Assembly (NCBI GenBank): GCA_026873275.1 | Contig: JANTUC010000015.1 | Location: forward strand, 310,001-374,000 | Length of the DNA: 64,000 bases | Direction: 5' to 3' | Source of the DNA: Pseudopithomyces maydicus | Lineage: Eukaryota; Ascomycota; Dothideomycetes; Pleosporales; Didymosphaeriaceae | Shown: piece after piece, positions 45,235-55,954 of the stretch | Position numbering within the stretch: the stretch's first letter is position 1 | Layout: the number at the start of each line of letters is the position of its first letter | The notes under the pieces: generated by a model | What the model was told of the DNA's origin: nothing | The model's database searches: none | Seen by the model: only the letters and a program-made list of their open reading frames with translations | Program-made: the position numbers and the translations under genes

Positions 45235-45701
45235 GGCGGGGTGTGGGAATGACAAAAGGTGGTGGATGCGGAGTTTCGGAGGTGCTCGCCTCTGCGTGGG
45301 GTCGGCCCTAGCTTTGAGCACCCCACGTCGGCCGGCCGTGTTGCAGAGAGTGACTTGACCGCCTCCGCTCATCACAGGACAATGTTTGAATGGACTCCGC
45401 GGTCTACGTTTCCGCACGCTCTGCTGATCATATCTCATTTCGGTCACATACACGATGCACTGCGCTTTGCCGTGGCATAAAATTTCTGAATTTCGATCTC
45501 AGTCGGAAAGCTCGTAAATCTGAGGGTATCCCATCCCGGAGCCTCGTACCTTGTCGTGCCGTGCCAATTCGCTCCAGGCCCCCTCGTCAAATCTCTGCAA
45601 CATGCGCTGGCCGCATCAGCCGCGCTCTATGCCGCCCCATGCTGAGCCTATGCCCGTAGGCCAGATGCCGTTTGTAGTATGTCCCTTTCCATCGCATTCG
45701 C
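45235..45701. other. Intergenic gap between SMD3 and the IRC6-like gene
   Basis: Promoter region of the IRC6-like gene plus the 3' end of SMD3 (both minus strand). No other gene. Confidence 0.5.
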
Positions 45702-46193
45702 TCAACGACCACCCCTCGCGCCTCTTGCCCTGTTGACCGTGGCACGACCACGCGCCAGACCGACACCGCGTCCTCGGGTGCCTCGAGATCGGAACATGGG
45801 CGCATTCCTACGCAAGTCAGTGCACTGCCCAGGGGAGCTCGTCGGGCCTGACCAACCTCAACATGTCGGGGACGATGAAGTAGCGAACGTGCGAGCCGCG
45901 GATGTAGACCTGTTCAAGATGCGACACACGACCGTCTCTAGCGGTCACAGTGATGTCCTTGAGCTGCACGTTCATGTTGTCCTCAGCTACGCAGCGTCAG
46001 CAGCGGCCCGTTTCGTGGCCATGGGGCACTCTACCTTCTATCAGCTTTCCACGGTAGACCTCTCCGGATGTGATTTCGAGGGTGACGATATGTCCCTGCA
46101 CCGGTTAGCTTCCCTGCGGTAGAACTGGATGGGGAAGCCACGAACAGCCGCCTCGTTGAGGAGCTTAATCGGTATGCCAATCGTGCTCGTCAT
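45702..46193 (-). CDS. SMD3: Small nuclear ribonucleoprotein SmD3
   Basis: Four minus-strand exons (46193-46146, 46095-46035, 45986-45857, 45807-45702) join in frame to 114 aa, the usual SmD3 length. The Sm1 motif is seen in IKLLNEA..GHIVTLEITSGEVY and RGKLIEAEDNMNVQL. The Sm2 motif is in VYIRGSHVRYFIVPDML. The C-terminus is the expected Arg/Gly-rich tail (GTRGRGVGLARGRATV). SmD3 is one of seven Sm proteins forming the ring on U1, U2, U4 and U5 snRNAs in the spliceosome. Intron 1 has an unusual GTTCGT donor; choosing it gives NEAA-GHIV where most homologues have NEAQ-GHIV. All introns are short, and the gene shares a 193-bp divergent promoter with GEP4. Confidence 0.95.
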
Positions 46194-46386
46194 TGTGCCG
46201 GATTAGGTACTGCTAGGATGTGGAGTATGTGTCGGCTCTTCTATGCGCGCGTCGCGTTGTCGCTGTCGCAAGTGGTGCGGTGATTTTGGAGGCCTGTTGG
46301 CGCGCTGGAGCTTGGACCACCCGGCTTAGTCATCGCGGCTCTCACTTCCCTCCGCCATCGCAGACTATCACGTTACCATCTTTCCG
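46194..46386. promoter_or_regulatory. 193-bp bidirectional promoter, SMD3/GEP4
   Basis: The start codons of two divergent housekeeping genes are 193 bp apart. No TATA box is evident. Confidence 0.7.
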
Positions 46387-47160
46387 ATGAATATCTCAGG
46401 CACGCTAAACGTCTTCCGGCTGATCAGGGAGCCTGCTCTGTGCCTGCCACAGCACACAGTGTCGACGTTCAATCACCTACCCGTGCCCCTATCAAAAGCC
46501 TTCCCAAAGAAGGATGGCGAGAAAGAGGTAGACATCAAGGCGGTTGTTCTGGACAAGGACAATTGCTTTGCTATTCCACATACAAACGAAGTGCATAAGC
46601 CTTATCATGTGGGTGTTTTCCAGGCTTCTTGAAATTTGATCAATCGATGCTTCGTCACGGGTTCCAACGCCAGCTCCGACTGACAAATGATAGGACAAAT
46701 TCCAAGAGCTTCGCCGTGTCTACCCCGGCTCCAGACTTCTGATAGTCTCTAACACGGCGGGTACGGACTCGGATAAGGACCAAGCCGAAGCTGCCCTGCT
46801 AGAGAAGAACACCGGCGTCAAGGTCCTGCGGCACTCTACCAAGAAACCTGGCTGTAAAGAGGATGTCATGGCTTATTTCAAGCAGCATCCAGACGCCGGG
46901 GTGACTTCACCGAATCAGGTCGCCATTGTGGGTGATCGATTGTTCACCGACGTGATGATGGCGAACATGATGGGAAGCTATGGCTTCTGGATTCGGGATG
47001 GGGTGATTGAGCGGAAGAGCTTTGTAAGTGTTCACGAGTTCATGATTACATGTTCAATTTGCTGACGGATCGACAGTTTGCAAGAGTAGAGGATAGACTA
47101 GCGTCGTTCCTGCTGAAGAGAGGTTACGCAGCGCCGGACCCAAGGAGCCAATTCGAGTAG
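46387..47160 (+). CDS. GEP4: Mitochondrial phosphatidylglycerophosphatase, GEP4 family (HAD superfamily)
   Basis: Exons 46387-46608, 46694-47023 and 47077-47160 join in frame to 211 aa. HAD-phosphatase motifs are in order: motif I AVVLDKDN (D56 and D58, the nucleophile and acid/base pair), motif II LLIVSNTAG (S93), a Lys in the KKPGCK stretch as motif III, and motif IV VGDRLFTDVMMAN (D155, D160). The family dephosphorylates phosphatidylglycerophosphate to phosphatidylglycerol on the way to cardiolipin, at the matrix side of the inner mitochondrial membrane. The N-terminus lacks acidic residues in its first 14 positions and could act in targeting. Length matches the fungal family. Confidence 0.93.
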
Positions 47161-48286
47161 TGTGTTTCGGTCCGCCCTCCATGTTGTAAAATTATTGTTG
47201 TATGATACTCAGTTCATGAGATGGTCTTGAATTGGAATGATTCATATAGTACCTTATCCGCTTCTACTATAGAGCTGATTCGACTCGATACATGACAAGT
47301 GCATACTTCCCATGTCGATTACGTAGCTGTGGGAGATTGTGTACGAGCAGTGGCCTGGGGTATACGATTATTAGGTTGGGGTATACTTCCTTCGCTATGA
47401 GGTTTATAGGACTGAGTGGGGCAGTAGATGGCAGTGGATCGTATGCCCCTTCCATTGAATTGGACTACAACAGGTCTGAACGAGAAGAACGTGTGAGGGG
47501 TACATGTACCATGAACAATGGGTTCATCCTGACAGGATGTAGTGTCTTGGGATGCATCACCAGTCTAAACGCACTTTGATTTAGCCGTGAGAAAGAACGG
47601 TTTGTTTGGTTTATAACAGCCAGGTTGAAGAGAGTTATTGCATGCATGTCTAAATGTAGATGGGAGTACGCGCGTCTGGGGCTGCCAAGCAGCGAGGGAT
47701 CAAGCCCGATTTTGGCCCCCGCCGCATTGGGACATCCGTTTTTCCGTCCACCTCGTGCGATTGAGATACACCCAAGGGTTACTGTCATACAGATAGTGTT
47801 TATTCCATTCTGTATAAGCACGTCGTCTAGGCGGTATATGCTCGCTTTACCGCCATGTTCGCTTATTGGCCCCCACATTATCTTCCACAGTAGCACGTAT
47901 AGCACTCTCTAACTGTGTAGCCATTTTTTCTCGTTTGATCAAAGCGTGGTTAATATTGAGAATGAAGATGATCCAGTTAGTTATTGCAAACACACCGCTA
48001 CCACTGCCCGCATCAACTTGTTATTATGAGACTCGCACGATATAGTGTTGTCGTACCTTACGCGCTTACCCATCTGGAAGGTAGTACTCTGGTGAAGCGA
48101 GTACGCGGGTTTCGAAGGGTGACGCGTACCTTCGCTTTGCCAAGCGTTTGGAAATTCTAACCACTGGTTTGGTGATCGAAGAGAGTGTATATAAAGAGGT
48201 ACCTGAGGCCACAGTCAAGTATACAAATCAATCACTCACATCCAACTACCTTACTATCTCACTATCGCGACCGAGTTTCATTCACC
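47161..48286. other. Intergenic gap
   Basis: No gene supported; a 146-codon minus frame at 47465-47905 has no recognisable features. A TATATAAA box at about 48188-48195 precedes the next gene. Confidence 0.5.
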
Positions 48287-48997
48287 ATGTTCCCCAAGTC
48301 CCTCATCCTCCTCGCCGCCCTTGGCCAAGCACTGGAAGTCCGCAAGGGAGCTGATCTTTTCAAAGGTGAAATGTCTATCCAAGAAGCCGAAATTTCTGGG
48401 AACATTACATCTGTCACCGTTTTCGAAGGAAACGGATGCCCCGCTGGATCTTACAAGGTGCAACCCTTTGAAGCGGGCAAGTCGCCCAACACCACGATCG
48501 AATTCGATCCCAGCGTCTTCATCTACAACCAGACGATTGCTCCTGGTCCCGTTTCGTGCGGAATCAGTTTCGAATTCGACTTCTTCATCCCCGAAGCCGA
48601 GGGGGCAGAACTCAGTTTTGGTACTCGTATGGAACTCAATACTCGATATGACCAGAACGATACTACTCGCGAAAGTGGTTTTCAGGCGGACTATGACATT
48701 ACCATGAGAGTGCAAGAAGAAACGATAGAATTTGTAAGTCTGCTAGAACTGTTAGCACATTTACGAGGAGGCATTAACAAGATCTAGGGTGTATTGTATT
48801 ACGTGTCATGGAACGAAGGCGCTCAGCGCTTTCAAGTTGGTGCTGGTGATTATCCCCAAGGGACGCCTGGGGAAATTGCAACTGGAAGTTTCTCATCAAT
48901 GATTACCATTTACACACAGGACGGTACGGGAGAGTTCTCGGTGTCCTCGATTGCGGTTGGTTTCGGTATCTACAGAGAATATGAGGGACCTCAATAG
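48287..48997 (+). CDS. Small secreted protein of unknown function
   Basis: Exons 48287-48733 and 48788-48997 join in frame across a 54-nt intron (phase 0) to 218 aa. A signal peptide (SLILLAALGQA) starts at the ATG, which lies about 95 nt after a TATATAAA box. The mature part is beta-rich, with SVTVFEGNGCPAGSYKVQPF, two cysteines (GC, SC) that may pair, N-glycosylation sites (NIT, NTT, NQT) and a C-terminal GTPGEIATGSFSSMITIY. It has the profile of a small secreted beta-sandwich protein (the GNGCPAGS phrase recalls DUF4360-like secreted proteins, a weak resemblance). Its paralogue lies 1.5 kb downstream. Role unknown; a wall or effector role would be speculation. Confidence 0.8.
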
Positions 48998-50489
48998 ATT
49001 GGGTGTGGCCAGGGCTGAAGGGTAGTAGCATTACAGTGTCAAAGAGATGGTTTCGGAAGTCTAGATGCTTAGAGTCAATATATGCGTCCACAGAAGTTTT
49101 CGAAGTTGACATCAAACTCGAAGGAGAACCTGTGATTTAAGGTACTGCTTGATGAACATTTGAGTAAATCCATTTTAAAGTCTCGGTAAGAAGCCCGTAC
49201 TTATTCTTAGAGGGAGATTTCTGAACGAAAAACTTTAGGTAGTATCTCCCACCCACCCGTGTGCTTGAAAAATACGGCAATGGGTAGACTTTCCAACTCC
49301 TGAAGCAATAAACAATTGACATACGAACCACAGAATTGAATGGGTCCGCAAGCAAAAAGCCAAAGTTGGCCCAAGAATGATGTAGGCTCTTCGAATGCAA
49401 GGTTTGGCTGTGGTCTTATTTCCAAGCCGGTGCAGGTATTGGAAGGGCTGGAAGTGAGGGTGCCTTGATATATACGTACATAGCAATTTACTTTGAAGAA
49501 GAAAAGCACAAGACAGCTAGATGCATGTGTTAGACAAAATCTTTCGTGGGCATACACGCCGACACGCTTCGGCATAGATCCTGCAGGAGCCGTTTACCGA
49601 GAAGACCTTTTGTCCAAACTTCTTGGCGCACGTGAATCTGGCAGCAGCAACCCACCCACGCGATTCTGATTGGGCACAAACTTAGCATAAACACAGAGCG
49701 ATTGCGTGGCTCAAATCACCTGCGTACACACCGAATCCTTAATATTAATTAAGTACAGTTTCTACGTAGTTCAAATGGTGTCAAAACTCGGGTCCGGCGA
49801 TAAATATGCCTCATAACAGCCTTGCGATGGTCCGTGCGAACACTAACTTAAGCTTTAACCTAACCTAAGCTTTTTACAATGCGGCTCCTTTCTACCAAAC
49901 AAGTGCTAGAGATCTAACCCACGTAAGCAGGTCCCAGGTGTGTGCTTCTATCGAACACCATATACGATTCCGACTGCGCTGGAAGATACATACGTACTTG
50001 AGTTCACAAGAAAAACTGTTTACGTCAATGTTGAAGCAATTTGGTTTTGAATAAGTTTTAGATATACTACAGATTTTTCTAAAGTATAATTAACTAGAAA
50101 ATTGGCGTTCCAAGAGTAATACTAGACAGAATTATGCGGTCCCATTCTCTAGACGTTGAAGGATCGCTGCGTAGGGAAAATACTCACATGCACATATAGT
50201 GTGGTCGAATTTACTATTATTCTATGGAGATATTTCCATCTACAGGTTAGTAGTCTAAGGCCTCTCTATAGTGGAGTAAGTACATAGACATCGACTCCGT
50301 CTCAGGCTGTGCTTGCGTAGGTGCTGAACTTACGTCCGTATGCAGGACCATCATGGATCACAGCCATCACTACCAAGTGTTTCTTCCATGGCGCTAATAT
50401 TGCAAAGGAAACATATAAAAAGGTAGCCAGCACCATCTACGGAAAGCATCCACCTCACGACAAGAGATCACAGACTCATCGCAACCACA
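48998..50489. other. Intergenic between the secreted-protein gene and its decayed paralogue
   Basis: 1.5 kb with no supported gene; A/T-rich from about 49740. A TATA-like ACATATAAAAAGG at about 50408-50420 corresponds in position to the TATA box of the intact paralogue. Confidence 0.5.
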
Positions 50490-51190
50490 CACCATCCACC
50501 ATACTCGTCAAGCTCCTTCCTCTCCTCTTCACCCTCGGGCTGGCAGATCGCATTATTGGACCAGACGCACAGAATACGTTCGACGATAAGCCAGTAGAAG
50601 AAGCCACTCCAATCAACGGCACGCTCTTAACCGCCAGCATCATCGAAGGAAACGGATACCCCGCTAGAACCTTCTACATGCAGCCAATCGAGCCGGGCAA
50701 GGTCATAAATACCTTCGTTGAGATTGACAACTGGGTATACAACAGCACCACGTCCCCGGAGCCCGTCACCTGCAGTGTCAAGTTCACCTTCGAATTTGTG
50801 TATCCCGAGAGCGGCCATACGGCATTAGAGTTTGGCACCAAGTTGTCTTATACATCGGCTTAGGAGGAGGGAGACACGGAGCAGAACGCGCAATTTATGG
50901 CGTAGTGGAATATTTCGGCGACAGCGGGACCAAACGCAATCGATGTACGTCTCGTCTCTCAGTGGCTCTATTGTTTCTTATATGCTGACATTTTCTAGGC
51001 TCCCTAGGGTTTCATAGATACCATTGCGCGAACCACCACCGCGCAGATTACCACCAGATTAGGCCCGGAAGGGACACCGGGAGAAGTTGCTTCAGGATCA
51101 TTCAAAGCAAACATTACTCTTTCCACTAAGTACGGTCCGGGACAGTTCTCTGCGCCAAGGATTGACTTTGGGTTTGGTGTGGTGCGCTGA
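50490..51190 (+). pseudogene. Decayed paralogue of the secreted protein at 48287
   Basis: Exons about 50490-50944 and 51008-51190 align along their length with the intact gene: IIEGNGYPARTFYMQPIEPG against VFEGNGCPAGSYKVQPFEAG, VTCSVKFTFEFVYPE against VSCGISFEFDFFIPE, and GTPGEVASGSFKANIT against GTPGEIATGSFSSMIT. The single intron is at the same place and phase. The frame has two TAG codons, at 50861-50863 and 50903-50905, both explainable by CAG-to-TAG. There is no in-frame ATG before the signal-like segment (ILVKLLPLLFTLG), so the start is lost. The Cys of GNGC is changed to Tyr (TGC/TAC, a G-to-A change). The coding remains are otherwise well conserved, so decay is probably recent. Confidence 0.82.
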
Positions 51191-52570
51191 AGTGGTTGAT
51201 CGGGCACTACCTACATAGGTAAGACGTGAGATGCTATAAGAGGTCGCTTCCATAGGTCAAGATCAGATGGGAAGGTGCGACTCCGCGCCCTAATTAATTA
51301 CTTGCATCGTCTCATGTTCAGTGTATTGTTCTGTTGCTTATTATTGTTGGATTCATTGTGTCTAGTTTGCCTTTGTGGCTGGAGTCGGCATGACCTGTAC
51401 AGGTCCTTACGACGTTGATTGAAAGCCTGGGAAGGTGCGGAGCTAGTACTATATAGGCGGTGCATTCGCCACCTATGCAGAATCAAGTGCACTCCTCAGT
51501 ATGCTTATGAACGTATCCACAACTCGTACTGCCTATTGCCCTTCTGTGTCCGCCATTTCCGCTAGACAGATAATTTAATCTCTGTATGTGAGCCTGAACG
51601 CCTGTTGTCGTTGGACTGGACATGACCTGTTTGTATATTACTATTATCTTACAAAATGGATATGTGGTACAGTTACCCTTGAATGTGTTCTGACTAGTTA
51701 ATTACGATAGATTTGATGCTCTTCCGCCCCGTCATTGCACTGAAGCATACCAAATCAGGACCAACCTGTGTACAACTGTACCATGTTAGAGAGTAAGTAT
51801 TAGAGATGAATATGTTTCAATATTTTCTGATTAGTGAATTACGATGAATCTGCTTCCAACGTCCACGAGTCGGTTCCATTCAGAACTCGGGCTCCAGGGG
51901 GGCTCCAGGGCTGTCACCTGATCAGCCGACGCCCGCTTGCTTAGCGTCGACCAATAGAAAATCAGCCACCATGAAAGCCTGCCTCAGGGACATCCTCTCC
52001 TGTCAAAAGCCCCCAAGCGCAACGGCCCCCCCATACCAATGCTTAAATCAAATGCTTAGACTCCAACTATGACATCAAGTCCCAACGGTTCGGTCATTTT
52101 CCACGCGAGTTCACCGCAACAACAATGGAACGGCTCGCAGCAACAACAATGCTCTGGGCAAAAACCTGGAAAACACAAAACCAAGCGCGCACACTGACTT
52201 GACAAAAGACTCAGGCATAAGGGTCATCCCGGAAAGGAGAGATGAAGCTGAAGGCAGGCGGTGTCGGAAACGGTTTAGGGCTGCCACGTGGGGGCCACCG
52301 TGCCCCGTCGCTCAGGCAACGGCGCTTGTTTATCGATGGGCCCCAAGGCGATAATATCAGGCCCACACAGCACGTCCGAATCCGCGTCTCCCCGCATATT
52401 CCGTCCATCTAGCTGCATGCGCTGTATCTATTCCGCTTCCGCACCACCACAGAACTCCCCGACGCTGTTTGCTCCCGATCTTTCCCACTCCTCCTGCGCC
52501 ATCTGCATCGCCGGCTGCCGCCAGCCGCACTACATTCGCGCCGCCGCCCGACCGTCTTCGATACACCAAG
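51191..52570. other. Intergenic, promoter of CDC14
   Basis: No supported gene. Two similar phrases (TCTGACTAGTTAATTACGAT near 51690 and TCTGATTAGTGAATTACGAT near 51827) suggest a local duplication. GC-rich CCAAT-containing sequence starts near 51890. Confidence 0.45.
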
Positions 52571-53548
52571 ATGGAGGCGCTTCTCTCCATGGCGTTCGAC
52601 AACATCGCCTCCAAGGATGCGCAGAAGATCAGAAAGGGGCTGCGCCAGATCGAGGGCATGCTCGCACAGATTTGCCTCTCTAGCGGCAAGACAACACCCA
52701 CACGGCCAGGCCACCGACGGAATCAGTCTGCGATCAATCTCGGCGAGCAGCCGCAGTCGACGCCGAAGAAGCTGGGACAGTTGGCTGAGGATCCAGCGTT
52801 TCGGGAGTTCTTCCGGTTACAAGAGGGCTTCGAGTGGAACGGTGAGTTTTGCACACGAGACGGATAGCGGCCGTGGCTGACGTGGAGCATAGTCGCATTG
52901 CGAGTTGCAGACAGCCTCGAGCGGCTGCTAGGTTTGCCGAGCAGTAAGGGTACTCCTCTCCCTCAAGAGACGCGAAGCATTGCTAACCGCGCGGGCGCAG
53001 ACGGCCAGAACGACCTCCTCATCCTCTCCTCGCTGTCAAACCTCCAGGGCCTGCTCCTCCTGCACCCGCCCTCGCGCACCATCTTCGGCCGCGAAAACAA
53101 AATGAACCTCCTCCTCGACCTCCTCGACTCCTTCAACTGCCCCGCCATCCAATCCGCCGCCCTCCTCGTCCTCGTCACCGCCCTCATCGCAACCCCGCAA
53201 AACACCCGCATATTCGAAGACATGGACGGCCTTCTCACCGTGACAACGCTCTTCAAAGACGAGGACACCACAAAGCAGGTCAAAATGAAGCTCCTCGAAT
53301 TCCTGTACTTCTACCTCATGCCCGAAGCCCCCGTGCCCGCGACCTCGCCACGGAGTCCCACAAAGCTCGTCGGCGTCTTCGAGCGGCGGGGCAGCACCGC
53401 ACAAGGCGAGGACGCCGGCGCCCAGAAGAAGAGCATCCGCTCGCAGGAGGAGAAGCAGCACGATTTGAGCCAGTACCTGAACAATGTGGAGGGGCTGGTG
53501 CAGGATCTGCAGGAGTACGCGCCGTTTACCAGCGTGGCGGCGCGGTGA
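52571..53548 (+). CDS. CDC14: Cell division control protein Cdc14, SIN component
   Basis: Exons 52571-52841, 52893-52943 and 53001-53548 join in frame to 289 aa. The N-terminus (MEALLSMAFDNIASKDAQKI, then KGLRQIEGMLAQICL) and the armadillo-like helical core (LILSSLSNLQGLLLLHPPSR, LLDLLDSFNCPAIQSAALLV, KMKLLEFLYFYLMPE) match the fungal CDC14 family named after fission yeast cdc14. This is the partner of the Sid1 kinase in the septation initiation network at the spindle pole body; it is not the unrelated Cdc14 phosphatase, and no CX5R motif is present. A Ser/Pro/Thr-rich loop near residues 215-255 may be phosphorylated. Exon 2 is only 51 nt, and intron 2 (57 nt) is in frame and stop-free. Confidence 0.9.
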
Positions 53549-55954
53549 GGATCGTGCGTCGTCTGAACGCTTCGTTCGCTAGACATGCAGCATCGTCGCT
53601 CGCATTTCTTTTCTTATTTTTCCCATTCCTTTTTTTGCTTTCCTATCTTTTCTTCCACTCTTTTCTTTCCCACTTTCCGTTCGGTCCGCCCGTTCGCACC
53701 CTATTTCCTGCTCGTACGTATCGTATCTATCAACGGCTCCGCTTACGATGGATGGCCTCATCATATATTTTCTTTTTCTTCTGTGAGCAGCACGGCGTTG
53801 GTGGGTATTGGAAAATCTTGGCTTGGGGTCAAAGGGAGACCATTTTTTCACACGGCGTTGGGAGGCGTTCCTTTTCTCTGCGCGTGGCCTTGGGCGAGGG
53901 GTTGCTTTTCGCACAGATTGGCGAGTGTATTATTATAATGCATAATGCGATGCGGTGCGGTGCGGCGCGTTGCGCGGTGAGCGTTGTGTGTGTACGTACG
54001 TACTGTGTGATCGTAGTGTGTCTTTTTTTTTGTCTGTTGGGCGTTGGGTGGGTTGACTGTGAGGGGGTAGGCGGGTAGTATGTAAGTAGGCGGGAACGCG
54101 TAGATCAGTGGCACAGGGCTCCTATGTAGCAGTGCCTCTACCCTATACATACATTCACACAAAAACTAGTCCACATCTATACATTACCCGTGCACCGTAG
54201 TCTACATAGGTTCGAGGTCTCCCATCGAGCTTGAACTACCGTAGTCAATGGGCCACATATAGCCTACGTACATCCCATCACACAAATCCTGCTTCGGAAG
54301 CGCGCGCTGTACCTAAACATGCGCATTCCGTCATCCCTCTTGGCACCGCCTAGTAGCGCACACCTCTACCATGGATCCATCCGGGGTAAGCCGTCTAACC
54401 CACTGGCGCCGTTGTTGGGAGGCGTTCCTGCATGTCCACAACCGTGGCCGTCGTAGACCGAAACGGGTAGTACGAGGGAGGAGGCGGGTACGAATACGAG
54501 GTACGGTAGGTACGTACGGTAGATCACACTGGTCGGGCTAGGTAAGAGTGTAGCTAAGCACGAGGCGAGCTACGCCGCTGCTTTCAAAGCAGTGAGCATC
54601 CTGCTTACTGTGGTGCTGGGTCTTACAGAGCAGAGTTGCCTGGGGGTGAGCTGCGCAGGAGGGATGTGTATGTACCGGTCCGTAGGAAATGAGTCTGAGC
54701 CGTAGCCGTGCCCGACGGCCGTGGAGCAGTGTCCTTCCGTGTGGTTTGTACACACTGTATCAGCGTGCAGATACATCCAGTACAACACGCACGTACAATC
54801 CATCAGACCATCCACCCACACATCAGCCCAAACGACCCCCACCCATCCCAGCCCCATCGGCATCCCCCATCCAGCAAGTACCCGTGGATGTACTTATTGG
54901 TACATACTTACAGATATCGCGTGCGCTCACCTCACCTCGTCCGACCCCTCGTCCGGCCAATCCAATACGCCGTATACGCGGAGCGATACGGCTCGGATAC
55001 CGGCGTGTGGCGCTGCCGACCGACGCGGGCAAGTCGCCCACCCATGCACGCGAAACAGGTTGGATGCAACAGAAAGCCCATCATGTCGGCTACGGCGGGA
55101 ACTAGACCATGGAGGGAAAAGTGTCGCAAGACCACGGGCGTCCGCGTGCCCCGATCGACGCCGATGCGATGCGTGGATGGATGGTCGGACAAAGAGGCGG
55201 GTGTGTTTTTCACATCGTCTACGTGCTGTAGGTTCATTGTCTGGGTGTGTACAGTGGTGGCGGCGGGGAGGTAAGGCATGTACCGTACCGTACCGTACCG
55301 TACCGGCACTGCGTCGGGGTGGTGCAACGTGCGAGGCGGGCTGTCAAGAAAGTATGTCTCTCGCTTTCATGCGCGATGGTTGGTCGATGACGCAGTTGGA
55401 GAAAGTTCGCGGACCAATCTGGAGCGGCAGGGCAGGGCTTCGCCGCGGCGCTGCTGCTGCCAACGCTGTTGCACTACCTACCCTAGGCTTTCCGTGCGTT
55501 CCGGGGGATGCGAAAGCCGGTGTGGTGCTTGCTGAGATGCAAGACGGGTTCCCTGTTGTCTCCACCGCGAGCTGAGTTAGCTTTTTCTTTCCTGCGTCCT
55601 AGGGGTTTTGTGCCGCTCTTGTTCTTGTCCTCTTCTCCCTACTTACTTACTTACATACGTACCAAGGCGAGGCTTGTACTTACATAGTACTTACGTGCTG
55701 TACGTACCGACGGATCGACGCTGGTCAGAGGCACGCGACACCGTAGGGGTATAGATTTACATACCAGCTACCCACCCTTGTTGACCCCACGCCATCTATA
55801 TCTCTCCCCGCCCACCTGAGCTGTCCTGTTATCGTCCGGCTTGGACCGCAGTGCACCTCGTTGGTACAGAAAATCTACACGCCGACATCTATCTCTTCGA
55901 CCGTACATACATACCTAGCGCTCCGCTCCCTCCTCTTCTTCCCACCTCTTCACC
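53549..55954. other. Intergenic, 2.4 kb
   Basis: A T-rich start (53590-53780) gives way to GTACG/TACGT-rich and pyrimidine-rich sequence. Several long frames (for example 54721-55575 plus, 284 codons) have random composition and are not called. A GTACC microsatellite is listed separately. Confidence 0.55.
55281..55305 (+). repeat. (TACCG)5 microsatellite
   Basis: Five perfect TACCG units. Confidence 0.9.

Noticed and set aside
52571..53548. Cdc14 dual-specificity phosphatase
   Set aside because: The name is shared, but there is no phosphatase P-loop; the sequence matches the SIN component family.
54721..55575. 284-codon plus-strand frame in the region after CDC14
   Set aside because: Random composition (Cys, Arg, Thr, Trp all high), overlapping open frames in other registers, microsatellite inside, no recognisable motif.
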